12,414 nt of DNA from Rodentolepis nana (lineage: Eukaryota; Platyhelminthes; Cestoda; Cyclophyllidea; Hymenolepididae). The notes under the pieces were generated by a model, which worked only from the letters and a program-made list of their open reading frames with translations, made no database searches and was not told the origin of the DNA. The stretch spans positions 1 to 12,414 of the forward strand of contig UZAE01014728.1 of NCBI GenBank assembly GCA_900617975.1, written 5' to 3'. Positions within the stretch are counted from its first letter, which is position 1. Each line of letters opens with the position of its first letter. Made by a program: the position numbers and the translations under genes. This document shows, one piece after another, positions 1 through 8,236 of this stretch.

Positions 1-48
1 AATGATAACTATCAAAACGCCTGCCATTTGATATAAATAAATAAATGA
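1..48 (+). mobile_element. 3' end of a retroposon copy, body outside the window
   Basis: The first bases read ATGATAACTATCAAAACGC then CTGCCATTTGATA followed by an ATAAATAAATAAAT tail. This is the reverse complement of the tails at 1540, 2302 and 8451, so this copy is in plus orientation with its body to the left. I saw no flanking duplication, since the other end is missing. Confidence 0.6.
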
Positions 49-1522
49 TGAATTTTGATCACCTTTTAAAAATACGTAAAATTATTTTTCTAAACAAAAT
101 TAATTACGCGATAAGTGGTATGCAAAAGTGTAAGTCCCCTTTTGGTGAGAACTGTTTCAAATCCATATCTCTCTTCCACTTATGGATTAAGGTAGAAACA
201 AGTGAGGCCATCGGAACAGAAGGTCATTGTGAAGGATTGTTGTCAAAAGGTTTCTCAAATAACTTTACTACTCTTGTATTGCGAATTTAATTCCCCAAAT
301 CTTGAACGGAAGTTTCATCCGAGTGCATGCATTTGAGGGCAAGAAATACTTTTGTGTATTTTAGCACGCTAATTACTATTTATAAGTAGGCAAATAATTT
401 TAAATGAATCAGTCACGCAAACGCCAACTTTTTCATTATAAGGCAAGCATCTGTTAACAGTTAAAGACTACAGTAACCATATTTTCGACAATCAGGTAAG
501 ATTCTTGGGTTAGTTTTGCTCCATTGAATTACATAGTACCTGAAAAAATAAAAACTTGAGATGTAAATTTTCCAATCTAATTTCATCGTTTACATAAAGT
601 AATTCGTAGGTTCATGATTAAGGGCTTCCTTCTGTTGTTAATATATAGCTAAAATTCATTACATTTGTGAATTGCTTAGCAAAAGTTTATCAATTTTTAA
701 AAGAAGCATTTATATTTAAGTTTTATTCAACAGGAAGGATTTGGATTTTGGTCAAAATTTCATTACATGATTAAATTATCATTTTAACGTACAACTCGAA
801 AAAACATTGCTCGAACCACCTTAGCAATCAGTTATTATTTTGGCTCTATTGCTAAAATGGATATCTGACTCCACATATATCGTCAGATGTCAAAAGTCTT
901 TTCAATACCCTGTTAAAAGATAAAATTATAAAAGGCAAAATTAATTAAATCTAACTAATGACAAAATCCCCTTATGCAAACGAATTGATTTAGCTGGTCT
1001 CCTGCCATAACTTGGCATTTGCAAAAACAAAAAATCTATATTTTAAGTGAATACAAAATTCTTGTTTGCACAACCAAGCCTAATTAGGGCCCATTTTTTC
1101 ACATTGTTGGTAGAGAATCGGCTTTGAATATTCTACATTGCAAAATGAATCAAGAAAATAAATAAGGGCGTACAAAATTATTTAAACTACATTCCATACG
1201 TAGAAGTGCAGCGGATTGGTGCACGAAATTAGTCTTGACCTATCCTAGTAGGGATAGGTTCCTGAGGTGAGGTAAGCTATTTCAGTGATGAAGAAAAAAC
1301 AGATGTATTGTGCATATAGAGTCTGTTGAAACATGATTGGTGATTGAATATATTCAAAATAATTTGGATGAACATTAATAGCTGAGTAGCTGAGACATCC
1401 TTTCCATGCACTCCACACTCTCCAGAATGTTTGGGTGTGCACTTAAATCGTGTTATTATTGGGTATTTCACAGAAGCATGGACAAATTTAAGTTGCTTTC
1501 ATTGATACGACAACCACTAAAA
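49..1522. other. Non-coding, no supported gene
   Basis: AT-rich, with stops in all frames at short intervals. An open frame at 45-290 starts inside the retroposon tail and has no recognisable domain. Two small hairpins lie close together: GTGCA/TGCAC at 1206-1224 with GCGGATTG in the loop, and an 8-bp stem ACCTATCC/GGATAGGT at 1238-1259. The first hairpin resembles a tRNA D arm, but no convincing tRNA follows. Confidence 0.5.
381..500 (+). promoter_or_regulatory. Candidate core promoter, short leader exon and splice donor
   Basis: TATAAGTA at 381 lies 30 bases before the A of an initiator-like TCAGTC (409-414). The next 85 bases contain no ATG and end in CAG|GTAAGA (donor at 496), a near-perfect 5' splice site. 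Taken together this could be a 5' UTR exon (about 411-495) spliced to the acceptor at 4603 ahead of the kinase, through a 4.1-kb intron holding the repeat block. Each element is seen; the connection is inference. Confidence 0.25.
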
Positions 1523-1539
1523 CTTATGAAATATTATTA

Positions 1540-1845
1540 TTATTATGTCAAATGGCAGGCGTCTCGATTGTTATCATTAGCCCTTTAGTTGACTTCAGTC
1601 TTCACAGAGGGGAAGGAACATCAAAATGTAAAAAATTCAAGAGGGGGGGGGGACGGAGGAGTGTATCAAAGTCGAAGGTAGATAAGGTGGAAAAAGGTGG
1701 GATGAGTACTGTGGAAGTAATCGAATATGACATACAGTGGGGTCATGGTAGTTTGAAGTCAACTGCCAGGTAATAGACTTTTTTGCCGTATGAGAATACG
1801 TTGCCCAGGGTGCACCACGTGGAGGTGAGTCCATCACACACTCCT
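1540..1845 (-). mobile_element. Short non-autonomous retroposon (SINE-like), 306 bp with 17-bp TSD
   Basis: A perfect 17-bp direct repeat, CTTATGAAATATTATTA, flanks the element at 1523-1539 and 1846-1862, as expected of target-primed reverse transcription. Read on the minus strand, it starts AGGAGTGTGTGATGG and ends CGCCTGCCATTTGACATAAT followed by an ATA-type tail. It contains one copy of the ~39-bp CAACTGCC unit and a run of ten G (1643-1652 on plus). It has no credible ORF and no clear tRNA head, so it could be a SINE or the truncated 3' end of a LINE. Confidence 0.65.
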
Positions 1846-2204
1846 CTTATGAAATATTATTAGCTAAACTAATGATTACAATTGCACACGCTGCGGTGTC
1901 CATATAATAATAATCCTTTTATATCAGTGAGGAAATTAATACCGATGAGCCAAATTCAGTTCACGAAAATTGATAAAGGCTAACTATTAATAAACAATAA
2001 TAAAATACTAATTATTAGTGCCAAAATTTGTAGCACATTCCCACCTCTCACCTAGAAGATAATTTAAACCCCCTTCCTGTACATGAATGAAATAATAATT
2101 TCTTAATGGTACAAGTCGGCTTACCTCTTTGATTAGTATATATTTTTCGCATTAATCACTTTGTTGAGCGCATCAGAGTCAATTGGTTGAACAATTTTAT
2201 ATTT
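1771..2204. repeat. 434-bp perfect duplication, first copy, ending at the N
   Basis: By eye I find no mismatch between this stretch and 3184-3617 (offset 1413). It contains the right end of the retroposon, the right-hand target-site duplication and about 340 bp of flanking unique-looking sequence. The match ends at 2204, immediately before the only ambiguous base in the window (N at 2205). It is most simply read as an unresolved contig overlap across a gap. Confidence 0.85.
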
Positions 2205-2205
2205 N
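2205..2205. other. Single N, probable assembly gap placeholder
   Basis: This is the only non-ACGT base. Upstream it continues the 434-bp duplicate; downstream it starts abruptly inside another retroposon copy. The true distance across it is unknown. Confidence 0.8.
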
Positions 2206-2210
2206 TCAGA

Positions 2211-2292
2211 ATTCAACTGCCGGTTTATAGACTTTCTTTTTGCCGTATGAGTATACACTGTCCAGGGAGGTTAGTCTATCGCGCACCCCTTA
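2211..2292 (-). mobile_element. Diverged 5' fragment of the same retroposon family
   Basis: It contains CAACTGCCGGTTTATAGAC, TTTTGCCGTATGAG and a GTATACACTGTCCAGGG block, ending near CGCGCACCCCTT. These align in order with the right part of the element at 1760-1845 but with many substitutions, so it is an older or different subfamily copy. It abuts the tail of the next copy. Confidence 0.55.
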
Positions 2293-2301
2293 ATCATCAA
2301 C

Positions 2302-3258
2302 ATTATTATTATTATATCGAATGGCAGGCGTTTTGATTGCTATCACTAGTTGACTTCAGTCTTCACAGAGGGGAAGGAACATCAAAATGTAAAAAATTCA
2401 AGAGGGGGGGGGGACGGAGGAGTGTATCAAAGTCGAAGGTAGATAAGGTGGAAAAAGGTGGGATGAGTACTGTGGACAGACTCAGAGGTAGAAAAAAGGT
2501 GAGGTGAGTACTGTGGAAGTAGACTAATATGCCATACAGTGGGTCATGGTAGTTTGAAGTCAACTGCCAGGTAATAGACTTTAGTTTGAAGTGAGAAGTC
2601 AACTGCCGATTGATAGACTTTTATTTGAAGTCAGAAGTCAACTGCCAGTTAATAGACCTTTTCAGTCAGAAGTCAACTGCCGGTTTATAGACTTTTTTGC
2701 CGTTTGAGTAGTCAGAAGTCAACTGCCGGTTAATAGACTTTTTTGTGAAGTGAGAAGTCAACTGCCAGTTAATAGACCTTTTTGCGTTGAAGTCAGAAGT
2801 CAACTGCCGGTTAATAGAATTTTTTTGCCGATAGTTTGAAGTCAACTGCCGGTTTATAGACTTCGAATATGACATAGAGAAGTCAACTGCCAGTTAATAG
2901 ATCATGGTAATTGAAGTCAGAAGTCAACTGCCGATTAATAGACTTGGGGTCATGATAGTTTGAACTCAGAAGTCAACTGCCAGTTAATAGACTTACTCAT
3001 GGTAGTTTGAAGTCAACTGCCAGGTAATAGACTTTAGTTTGAAGTGAGAAGTCAACTGCCGATTGATAGACTTTTATTTGAAGTCAGAAGTCAACTGCCA
3101 GTTAATAGACCTTTTCAGTCAGAAGTCAACTGCCGGTTTATAGACTTTTTTGCCGTTTGAGTAGTCAGAAGTCAACTGCCGGTTAATAGACTTTTTTGCC
3201 GTATGAGAATACGTTGCCCAGGGTGCACCACGTGGAGGTGAGTCCATCACACACTCCT
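2302..3258 (-). mobile_element. Retroposon copy with internally expanded minisatellite
   Basis: The left end is an ATT-rich tail followed by ATGGCAGGCGTTTTGATTGC, then the same G10-containing body as the 306-bp copy. The single CAACTGCC unit of that copy is replaced here by 16 units. The right end matches the 306-bp copy exactly, including the sequence used as its right target-site duplication (3259-3275). A 41-bp imperfect internal repeat of the GAGGTAGAAAAAAGGTG and TGAGTACTGTGGA type lies near 2475-2515. Confidence 0.55.
2554..3198. repeat. Minisatellite of ~39-bp units (16 units)
   Basis: The conserved core is GAAGTCAACTGCC, then RGTTAATAGACTT with small changes, followed by a variable linker. 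Several units are exactly 39 bp; others run from about 35 to 50 bp because linkers vary. Linkers reuse element sequence such as TTTTTTGCCGT and GTAGTTTGAAG. The core carries short dyads (AAGTC...GACTT and AAC...GTT). A 202-bp block, 2544-2745, is repeated exactly at 2997-3198, showing a recent multi-unit duplication. Confidence 0.9.
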
Positions 3259-3617
3259 CTTATGAAATATTATTAGCTAAACTAATGATTACAATTGCAC
3301 ACGCTGCGGTGTCCATATAATAATAATCCTTTTATATCAGTGAGGAAATTAATACCGATGAGCCAAATTCAGTTCACGAAAATTGATAAAGGCTAACTAT
3401 TAATAAACAATAATAAAATACTAATTATTAGTGCCAAAATTTGTAGCACATTCCCACCTCTCACCTAGAAGATAATTTAAACCCCCTTCCTGTACATGAA
3501 TGAAATAATAATTTCTTAATGGTACAAGTCGGCTTACCTCTTTGATTAGTATATATTTTTCGCATTAATCACTTTGTTGAGCGCATCAGAGTCAATTGGT
3601 TGAACAATTTTATATTT
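3184..3617. repeat. 434-bp perfect duplication, second copy
   Basis: It matches 1771-2204 without a visible difference. Here the sequence runs on past 3617 into non-repetitive DNA with no N, so this copy is likely the true right flank of the locus. Confidence 0.85.
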
Positions 3618-4575
3618 GATAATTCCCAAGTTTTAGAATTCAAATCTGCAGTGATATACTGTCCGAGATTTTGAGTTGAAAACTTATCCAAAGAGATATT
3701 TATTGATTTAATTAGAATTGAACCGCTAAGCACAGCCTTACTAATTAATCTAGGCATTAATGGTAGACTTGACTTAGTTGATAAGCCGAATAAGATTAAA
3801 TGGCAAAATATTTCTAAGCAGTGCTGACTTTAAAACACCGTAATCACAATAATTATATACTAAATGCCCGAGCTCTCCCTTTCCATTTGTATTAACGCAG
3901 CATGCAAAATGGAATAAAAGGAGGGGATAATTTAAAAATTTAGTAAAAAATAAGTCATATTTTATGTATAAGTGGTGAACATGAGTTTATTTTAATCGAA
4001 AGTACTTAAAGGGCTACTTCGCTCAACTGATAACGCAGTGCGTAAACATGATAATAATGGTTCGACTATTTTGGAAGTGCTATTTGCATTAGAAGGTATA
4101 AAAATTCAATTTCAACCAGTTCAAAGGATTGCAGTCTTAGCGTCTTTGATTAGAATAGCGATTTAATTACAACAAGCTTAAAGTTTTTTCAAAAATTAAT
4201 AATTAGCAAAATTTAATTAGTATTATGTACATTTCATTTTACTTCAAACCACTTAAAATGTAATTATTATACCTTAACTTCATTATTAGGTTATGTAGCC
4301 ATTCTCTCTGTTGCATTAATTTTTTATTAAACACAATTTCTGGATATCATGTTTAATTTTTCAAAAGCCTTAGTCAACTCGGAATTTGAATGATTATGAT
4401 GCAGCATCGTTTAATTTACCTTCATTTAGCAACCTAAAATAAATTATTTATATTAATCGAAATTGGCACCAGTAATTACTGTTTCTTCTTAGTCAAAGTA
4501 ATATTTTTTCTTATCATTGTCTTTACTATAAATTCTTAAGTCTCATTTTACTTATCGTTTAGCGAATTAATTTTA
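3618..4575. other. Non-coding AT-rich spacer upstream of the kinase
   Basis: Apart from the tRNA-like relic I see no repeat, ORF or motif that stands out. A minus-strand open frame covering 3569-3757 has unremarkable composition and no domain I recognise. Confidence 0.5.
4011..4083 (+). pseudogene. tRNA-like relic
   Basis: GGGCTACTTCGCTCAACTGA, then TAACGCAGTGCG resembles a tRNA 5' end and D arm, AAACATGATAA could be a CAT anticodon loop, and ATGGTTCGACTA resembles the B box/T loop. The T stem and acceptor stem do not pair properly, so it is not a working tRNA. A tRNA pseudogene or a SINE head are both possible. Confidence 0.3.
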
Positions 4576-4603
4576 GCCTCCTTTTTTTATACTCTAACCG
4601 CAG
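4576..4603 (+). promoter_or_regulatory. 3' splice acceptor just upstream of the kinase start
   Basis: A CCTCC-T-rich polypyrimidine run, a CTAAC branch-like motif and CAG lie 37 bases before the start codon. The acceptor is stronger than those inside the gene. It could close a 5' UTR intron or be a spliced-leader trans-splice acceptor, which flatworms and some other invertebrates use. The sequence alone does not decide between them. Confidence 0.5.
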
Positions 4604-4615
4604 ATATTTGACCTA

Positions 4616-4639
4616 ATGTATTCCACGATAATAGCTTAA
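4616..4639 (+). promoter_or_regulatory. Upstream ORF (7 codons) before the kinase start
   Basis: ATG at 4616 opens MYSTIIA and stops with TAA at 4637-4639, one base before the main ATG at 4641, in another reading frame. It lies downstream of the acceptor AG at 4603, so it would be in the mature mRNA whether the 5' end is cis- or trans-spliced. Its start context is weak (C at -3), while the main start has A at -3, so leaky scanning or reinitiation is plausible. Confidence 0.4.
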
Positions 4640-4640
4640 T

Positions 4641-7571
4641 ATGAATTGCCAACTTTTTCCAGATGAAGTTGAATATATAAAGGATAAAATTATTGAAAAT
4701 GAGCATAGACTCTCGTCGTACGTCATAGATTTGCCAATATCGCAAAATTGCCATTATACTCTTGAGTCCAAACTGGGAGAAGGCTCTTACGGAGTGGTAT
4801 TTTCGGCCAAGCAGCCTTACTCAACTGATACCTTTGTTGTGAAAAGATTTAAAGAGATTTCGGAGTCAATTATGCTTTCAACAATCCGAGAATTATGCTT
4901 TCTGAATCGATTAAGGCACGATAATATTGTAAGATTAATAGAAATCTGCTGTGAAATTGGTAAAATCATATAAAATCGCAGAGTTTTTAGATGGTGATTT
5001 TAAAATTCATTTCGGTTTGGTTTTGGAAGCATGTGTGTGCAATCTTGAAGTTTTTACTGAAGGCGATGTCATAACCCATTTCTCTCATAAAAAGAGCATT
5101 ATACAACAAATTTTCCGAGGTTTATCTTTCATGCATGGGTAAGCAACAAAGAATATGGGAAGAAAATTTAAATCGAAGCATAATCAACTTAAAATATTGC
5201 ATCATTTGTAGTTAAGACAAAGTATCTTTGAAGTCCATTACAATTGATCAACTTAGCTCGTTTTCAATTTTAGTTTAAGTGTACTTCATAGAGATTTGAA
5301 GCCTGGAAATATTCTCATAAATCCGAATGGCATTATAAAAATAGCGGACTTTGGATTGGCCCAAGTATATCGGTCGATTTATCAACACCTCTCTCCTAAT
5401 ATTATTACACCCGGTTATAAACCTCCTGAAACGATATGTATGGAAACAATTTATGATGCAAAGGTTGATATATTTTCGATTGGCGTAGTTATAGTGGAAC
5501 TATTTACAGCAGAACCCCTTTTTCCGGTTAGTAAAAATATTGACTTTATTATGATAACCTTTTCCTCACTAACGCTTTCTTAGTTTATTTTATGGGGGAA
5601 ATTATTGTGTTAACTGGTCTATTTGATGAACTTTTATAGCATTCAGTATAGTGTAGTGTATTAACTTTTCTAATGTGTAGCAGGTATATTTTCTGACTGA
5701 TTAAAACCAACAAATTCCTTCAGAAACCGTTGGGAAATTTAGCATTTATAAAGTAGAACAAAAACAAGTTTCGGATATATTCTTGTAACTTTGAGATTAT
5801 ATGTTGATAAATTTGTAAATTATGAATCTGTTTCTTGACATTACAAAAAAGTGTTCAGGTTCAAGGCTTTGGTTGTTCCTTTGTCTCGAATTCAGGTAGT
5901 TTTTTGATTTATCAGTTCGGAGTGAGAAGACGACTGTTTGAATACTCTCTGGGTGGCAGTTTTTGTAACTGAAACTGAAAATATGAGCTTGTAATGCTGG
6001 CGAAATTTCACCTAATCAGATCAAGTTCTACTGGGTAAGGGGTGATCATCCTTTAAGACCAATCTATTTTAACCCCCCCCCCTTGAAGACTTTATTAGCT
6101 CTATTTTTACACTACACCTGGCATTTTTCATTGATTAATTATTCTAGTAAGTAGAGGTACTTCATATGATTAATACTAAAACACATTCTGGCATTACTTC
6201 TCATGTTTGCGTCCTCGTAGGAATAAAAGTTCATTGTGTCTGAGTCTCAGACACAAAAATTCGCCTCATATAATGGCCTATTCAATGTAATCAATCAAGT
6301 AATTCATTCAGCAATTGAAACTGACTCGCCTGATTCTTTTGTGTTTGTTTATTAAAGGTTAATTCTGATCGGAAATACAGATATCATCTGCACTTCGTCA
6401 GCTTCAGCTATTATAAGTTACTCGAACACTTAAATGATGAGGAATTGAGCGTCAATTAAGCCAATATTCTCTCCAGCCAATAGAAAAGTATTTTTAACAC
6501 TCAAAGTAGATGAGAACTTAGAGATGTTGTGCACAGAAGCAGTGGTTATTCGCTCATATTCTTTATGGTATCTTGATTCAGTTCGCTGTCTTTTTGCTCT
6601 TAGTTACTTTGTTATCCTGTGTTTTGCATAAGGGTTCTATAATATATTTTCATTTAAATTGTGTTTTCTAAGTGGTAGGAAAAAAATAGCTTCACGACAG
6701 GCTCTTAGTAGATGTTTAGTGGTACTAGTAAAAAAATGAACGAGTGTTCAATGAACTTGCGTGCCATAGGCGAGGTTTAACTTGATATATATTTAGGCTG
6801 GCTCCTACCCATCATTGCATGGTAAAATTTATTTAGCATCATTAGTATTGAAGTCAAAGCACCTTACTCTTCATATGCAAAGTCATAATAGCAATACTTT
6901 TGAGATTTTCCAGCAGGTATAATTTTGCATAATTCTAGTCGCACTCATCTTCTGAAGGACAGGACAGATCATCCTTGGGTTTGTAGCGAAGGATCAGGCG
7001 GCACACTCCCAATTCGCTTTCTTTGGCTAAGAACCAGCGACACCAAACGTTCACATTCATAATTTCTCCCTAGTGCACAAATTTTGGATATGATAGAAAT
7101 AGTTTGATGAAATTTCTATAATTTGTCAGTGTGTTTTACAGTTTTGAGGCATAATTCTTTGTTTTTATTTTTGTCTCACAGGAGGAAACAACAAGAGAAA
7201 TTGTTATAAAAATGACCCGATTACTTGGAAAATTTAAAGTTCGCGCTCTTCATTGGGGTGCAAATCGACGTCACTATAACCGCTACTTCTCAAATCTAGC
7301 AGATGAGCCACCCACATTGGTGCCTTATTTGGAGGAAAGGGGTGTCCCAGAGGAAGCTATTAATTTAATAGTTGGTCTACTCCAACTTAATCCTGCAAAT
7401 CGACCTACTGCTGCTGAGGTTCTGGAGAATTCATTCTTTACCTCCGATCCAACACCAGATGGAAACTTTCTACAGCTTATTCCAAGCCATAAAAGATTAA
7501 TTAGTGAAGATCAAGATGAAGATCAAGATGAAGATGAAGATGAAGATCAAAATGAAGATCAAGATGATTAA
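4641..7571 (+). CDS. Divergent CDK9/CDK12-like Ser/Thr protein kinase, four exons (4641..4959, 4982..5138, 5274..5526, 7182..7571)
   Basis: The spliced product is 372 residues and should phosphorylate Ser/Thr with a cyclin partner. Seen: glycine loop GEGSYGVV (46-53), ATP lysine in VVKRF (K68), a PSTAIRE-like C-helix MLSTIRE (78-84), HRDLKPGN (164-171), DFG (184-186), PPE in place of APE (209-211), D224 and subdomain XI R317. The LIEIC motif (99-103), its distance to the hinge, YKPPE and SDPTP after the last helix all resemble CDK9, hence a transcriptional (nuclear) CDK by inference. Oddities relative to CDKs: the activation-loop Thr is Ser199, the Arg after DFGLA is Gln189, the LWYR Trp is Gly206, and the hinge gatekeeper Phe is Leu121. 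A 21-residue Asp/Glu/Gln tail ends the protein. The start has A at -3 and an in-frame TAG at 4632. Splice phases agree at all three junctions. The catalytic residues remain, so activity is plausible. The kinase family is near certain; the subfamily is less so. Confidence 0.9.
4960..4981 (+). other. Intron 1, 22 nt
   Basis: The sequence begins GTAAAA and ends CGCAG. Reading through hits a TAA in the exon 1 frame, and the next homologous segment continues in another frame. Removing exactly these 22 bases restores the frame as ...EICCEI-EFLDGDFK... and gives the same number of residues between LIEIC and the LVF-type hinge as in human CDK9. The split codon is G|AG (Glu107). A sequencing frameshift is the alternative, but it would not explain the GT-AG ends or the exact spacing. 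Confidence 0.75.
5139..5273 (+). other. Intron 2, 135 nt, phase 2
   Basis: The donor is GTAAGC after ...FMHG and the acceptor is a T-rich tract ending TTTTAG. Splicing joins FMHG to LSVLHRDLKP, which reproduces the usual CDK lead into the catalytic loop. The exon 2 frame hits TAA at 5140 without splicing. Confidence 0.88.
6234..6256. repeat. 23-bp perfect palindrome in intron 3
   Basis: Two 11-base arms, TTGTGTCTGAG and CTCAGACACAA, surround a single T. The arms are not low-complexity. The arm length makes chance occurrence in 12 kb unlikely. It could be a dimeric protein-binding site, a hairpin in the pre-mRNA or a cruciform-prone spot. Confidence 0.8.
6935..7060 (-). CDS. Hypothetical 41-residue antisense ORF in kinase intron 3
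   Basis: On the minus strand, ATG at 7060 opens MNVNVWCRWFLAKESELGV and continues to ...SCPSEDECD before TAG at 6935-6937. Base composition is clearly richer in G+C than the intron around it, and codon choice (CGC, CTG, GCC, TGC) is unlike neighbouring random frames. Two Trp, four Cys and a charged C-terminus are notable. I do not recognise the family. It could be a nested gene, an exon with an upstream acceptor near 7070, or a transposon fragment. Confidence 0.3.
   Translation of the reverse strand: MNVNVWCRWFLAKESELGVCRLILRYKPKDDLSCPSEDECD
7507..7568 (+). repeat. In-frame GATCAAGATGAA microsatellite encoding the acidic kinase tail
   Basis: Imperfect reiteration of GATCAAGATGAA and GATGAA encodes alternating Asp, Glu, Gln and Asn residues up to the stop codon. 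Units are multiples of three, so length changes keep the frame. The tail lies outside the kinase fold, and allele-to-allele length variation is likely. Confidence 0.8.
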
Positions 7572-7643
7572 TTTGAATGCTACTGTGTTACATTCTCGTT
7601 ATAAAATATCAGCTTTAAGTTAAATTGCTAGATGACATTTCTT

Positions 7644-7649
7644 AATAAA
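7644..7649 (+). terminator. Polyadenylation signal AATAAA of the kinase gene
   Basis: A canonical AATAAA lies 73 bases after the stop codon, followed by GTTACTGTCATT-type sequence where cleavage could occur. It is the first AATAAA after the coding region and gives a short 3' UTR. Confidence 0.6.
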
Positions 7650-8236
7650 GTTACTGTCATTCAGACTTCAAAAGGAGGAGTAATGACTAACAGCTCAAGG
7701 GACGAGTTTTAAGGAGACGACAGAATTGGTTTCGGGACAAATGAATGGCTACATGGTTAGCCAATAATTACGTCAGAAAATAAACCAGTAGTGGGTGGTT
7801 TATCCATTGCGTGATTTTTGCATCAATGTGTTCTTCTCAAAATCATTCGATTAGAATTTTCAACGGTCTCGATAAATAGTGTGCATGTTCCATATCGAAG
7901 CATTCTCTTCTGAATTTTATCCTATTAGTGGTAAATGATTTAGACTTGTTTGATCATTTTTGCATTTATTATTAAAATAGGTTATTCCAGAGCGACATTT
8001 TACAAGGTTACAAATGACAGTATTTTGTTTCTGTGTATATAGACACTTTGGGGTGTCCATTTAAGTAGACAATTCATTTCCAATTCTTAAGCAATCTCTC
8101 GGATTAACTGAGAAATATATGGTTATAAGTGAAGGATCTACCAAAAGTATCATGAGTAATTGAACTTTAAACATGCGATCGGATTCTCACATGAAATACT
8201 TAAAGTAGTAACTACTATTGAATTGAGACAAAGTTA
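7650..8236. other. Intergenic, nothing supported
   Basis: This follows the kinase polyadenylation signal. I see AT-rich sequence without repeats, long frames or clear promoter elements. Confidence 0.5.

Larger units (their letters stand above)
5527..7181 (+). other. Intron 3, 1655 nt, phase 0
   Basis: The donor GTTAGT follows ...EPLFP and the acceptor TTTTTGTCTCACAG precedes EETTREIVIKMTRLLG. The junction gives a CDK-like PLFP-(x)-MTRLLG segment (PLFPG...IFRTLG in CDK2). The donor departs from GTAAGT, but both flanking codons are complete, so the phases match. The intron also holds a C9 tract near 6074, a 23-bp palindrome at 6234-6256 and an antisense ORF at 6935-7060. Otherwise I see only AT-rich sequence. 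Confidence 0.85.

Noticed and set aside
45..290. 81-codon plus-strand ORF at the left edge
   Set aside because: It begins in the retroposon tail, has no recognised domain or splice signals, and frames of this length are expected by chance in AT-rich sequence of this size.
1202..1260. Hammerhead-like arrangement of hairpin, GAAA and second hairpin
   Set aside because: The sequence before the first stem lacks CTGANGA, so the conserved core is absent.
2666..2875. Minus-strand ORF of repeated SINRQLTS motifs
   Set aside because: It is the translation of the CAACTGCC minisatellite. Irregular unit lengths end the frame, and nothing suggests a gene.
2554..3198. Resemblance to a CRISPR array (conserved core with variable linkers)
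   Set aside because: Linkers vary in length and are recombinations of the element's own sequence, cores are imperfect, whole blocks are duplicated and the host is eukaryotic.
3569..3757. 62-codon minus-strand ORF overlapping the end of the duplicate
   Set aside because: No domain, no promoter or splice pattern that keeps the frame, and all continuation frames meet stops quickly.
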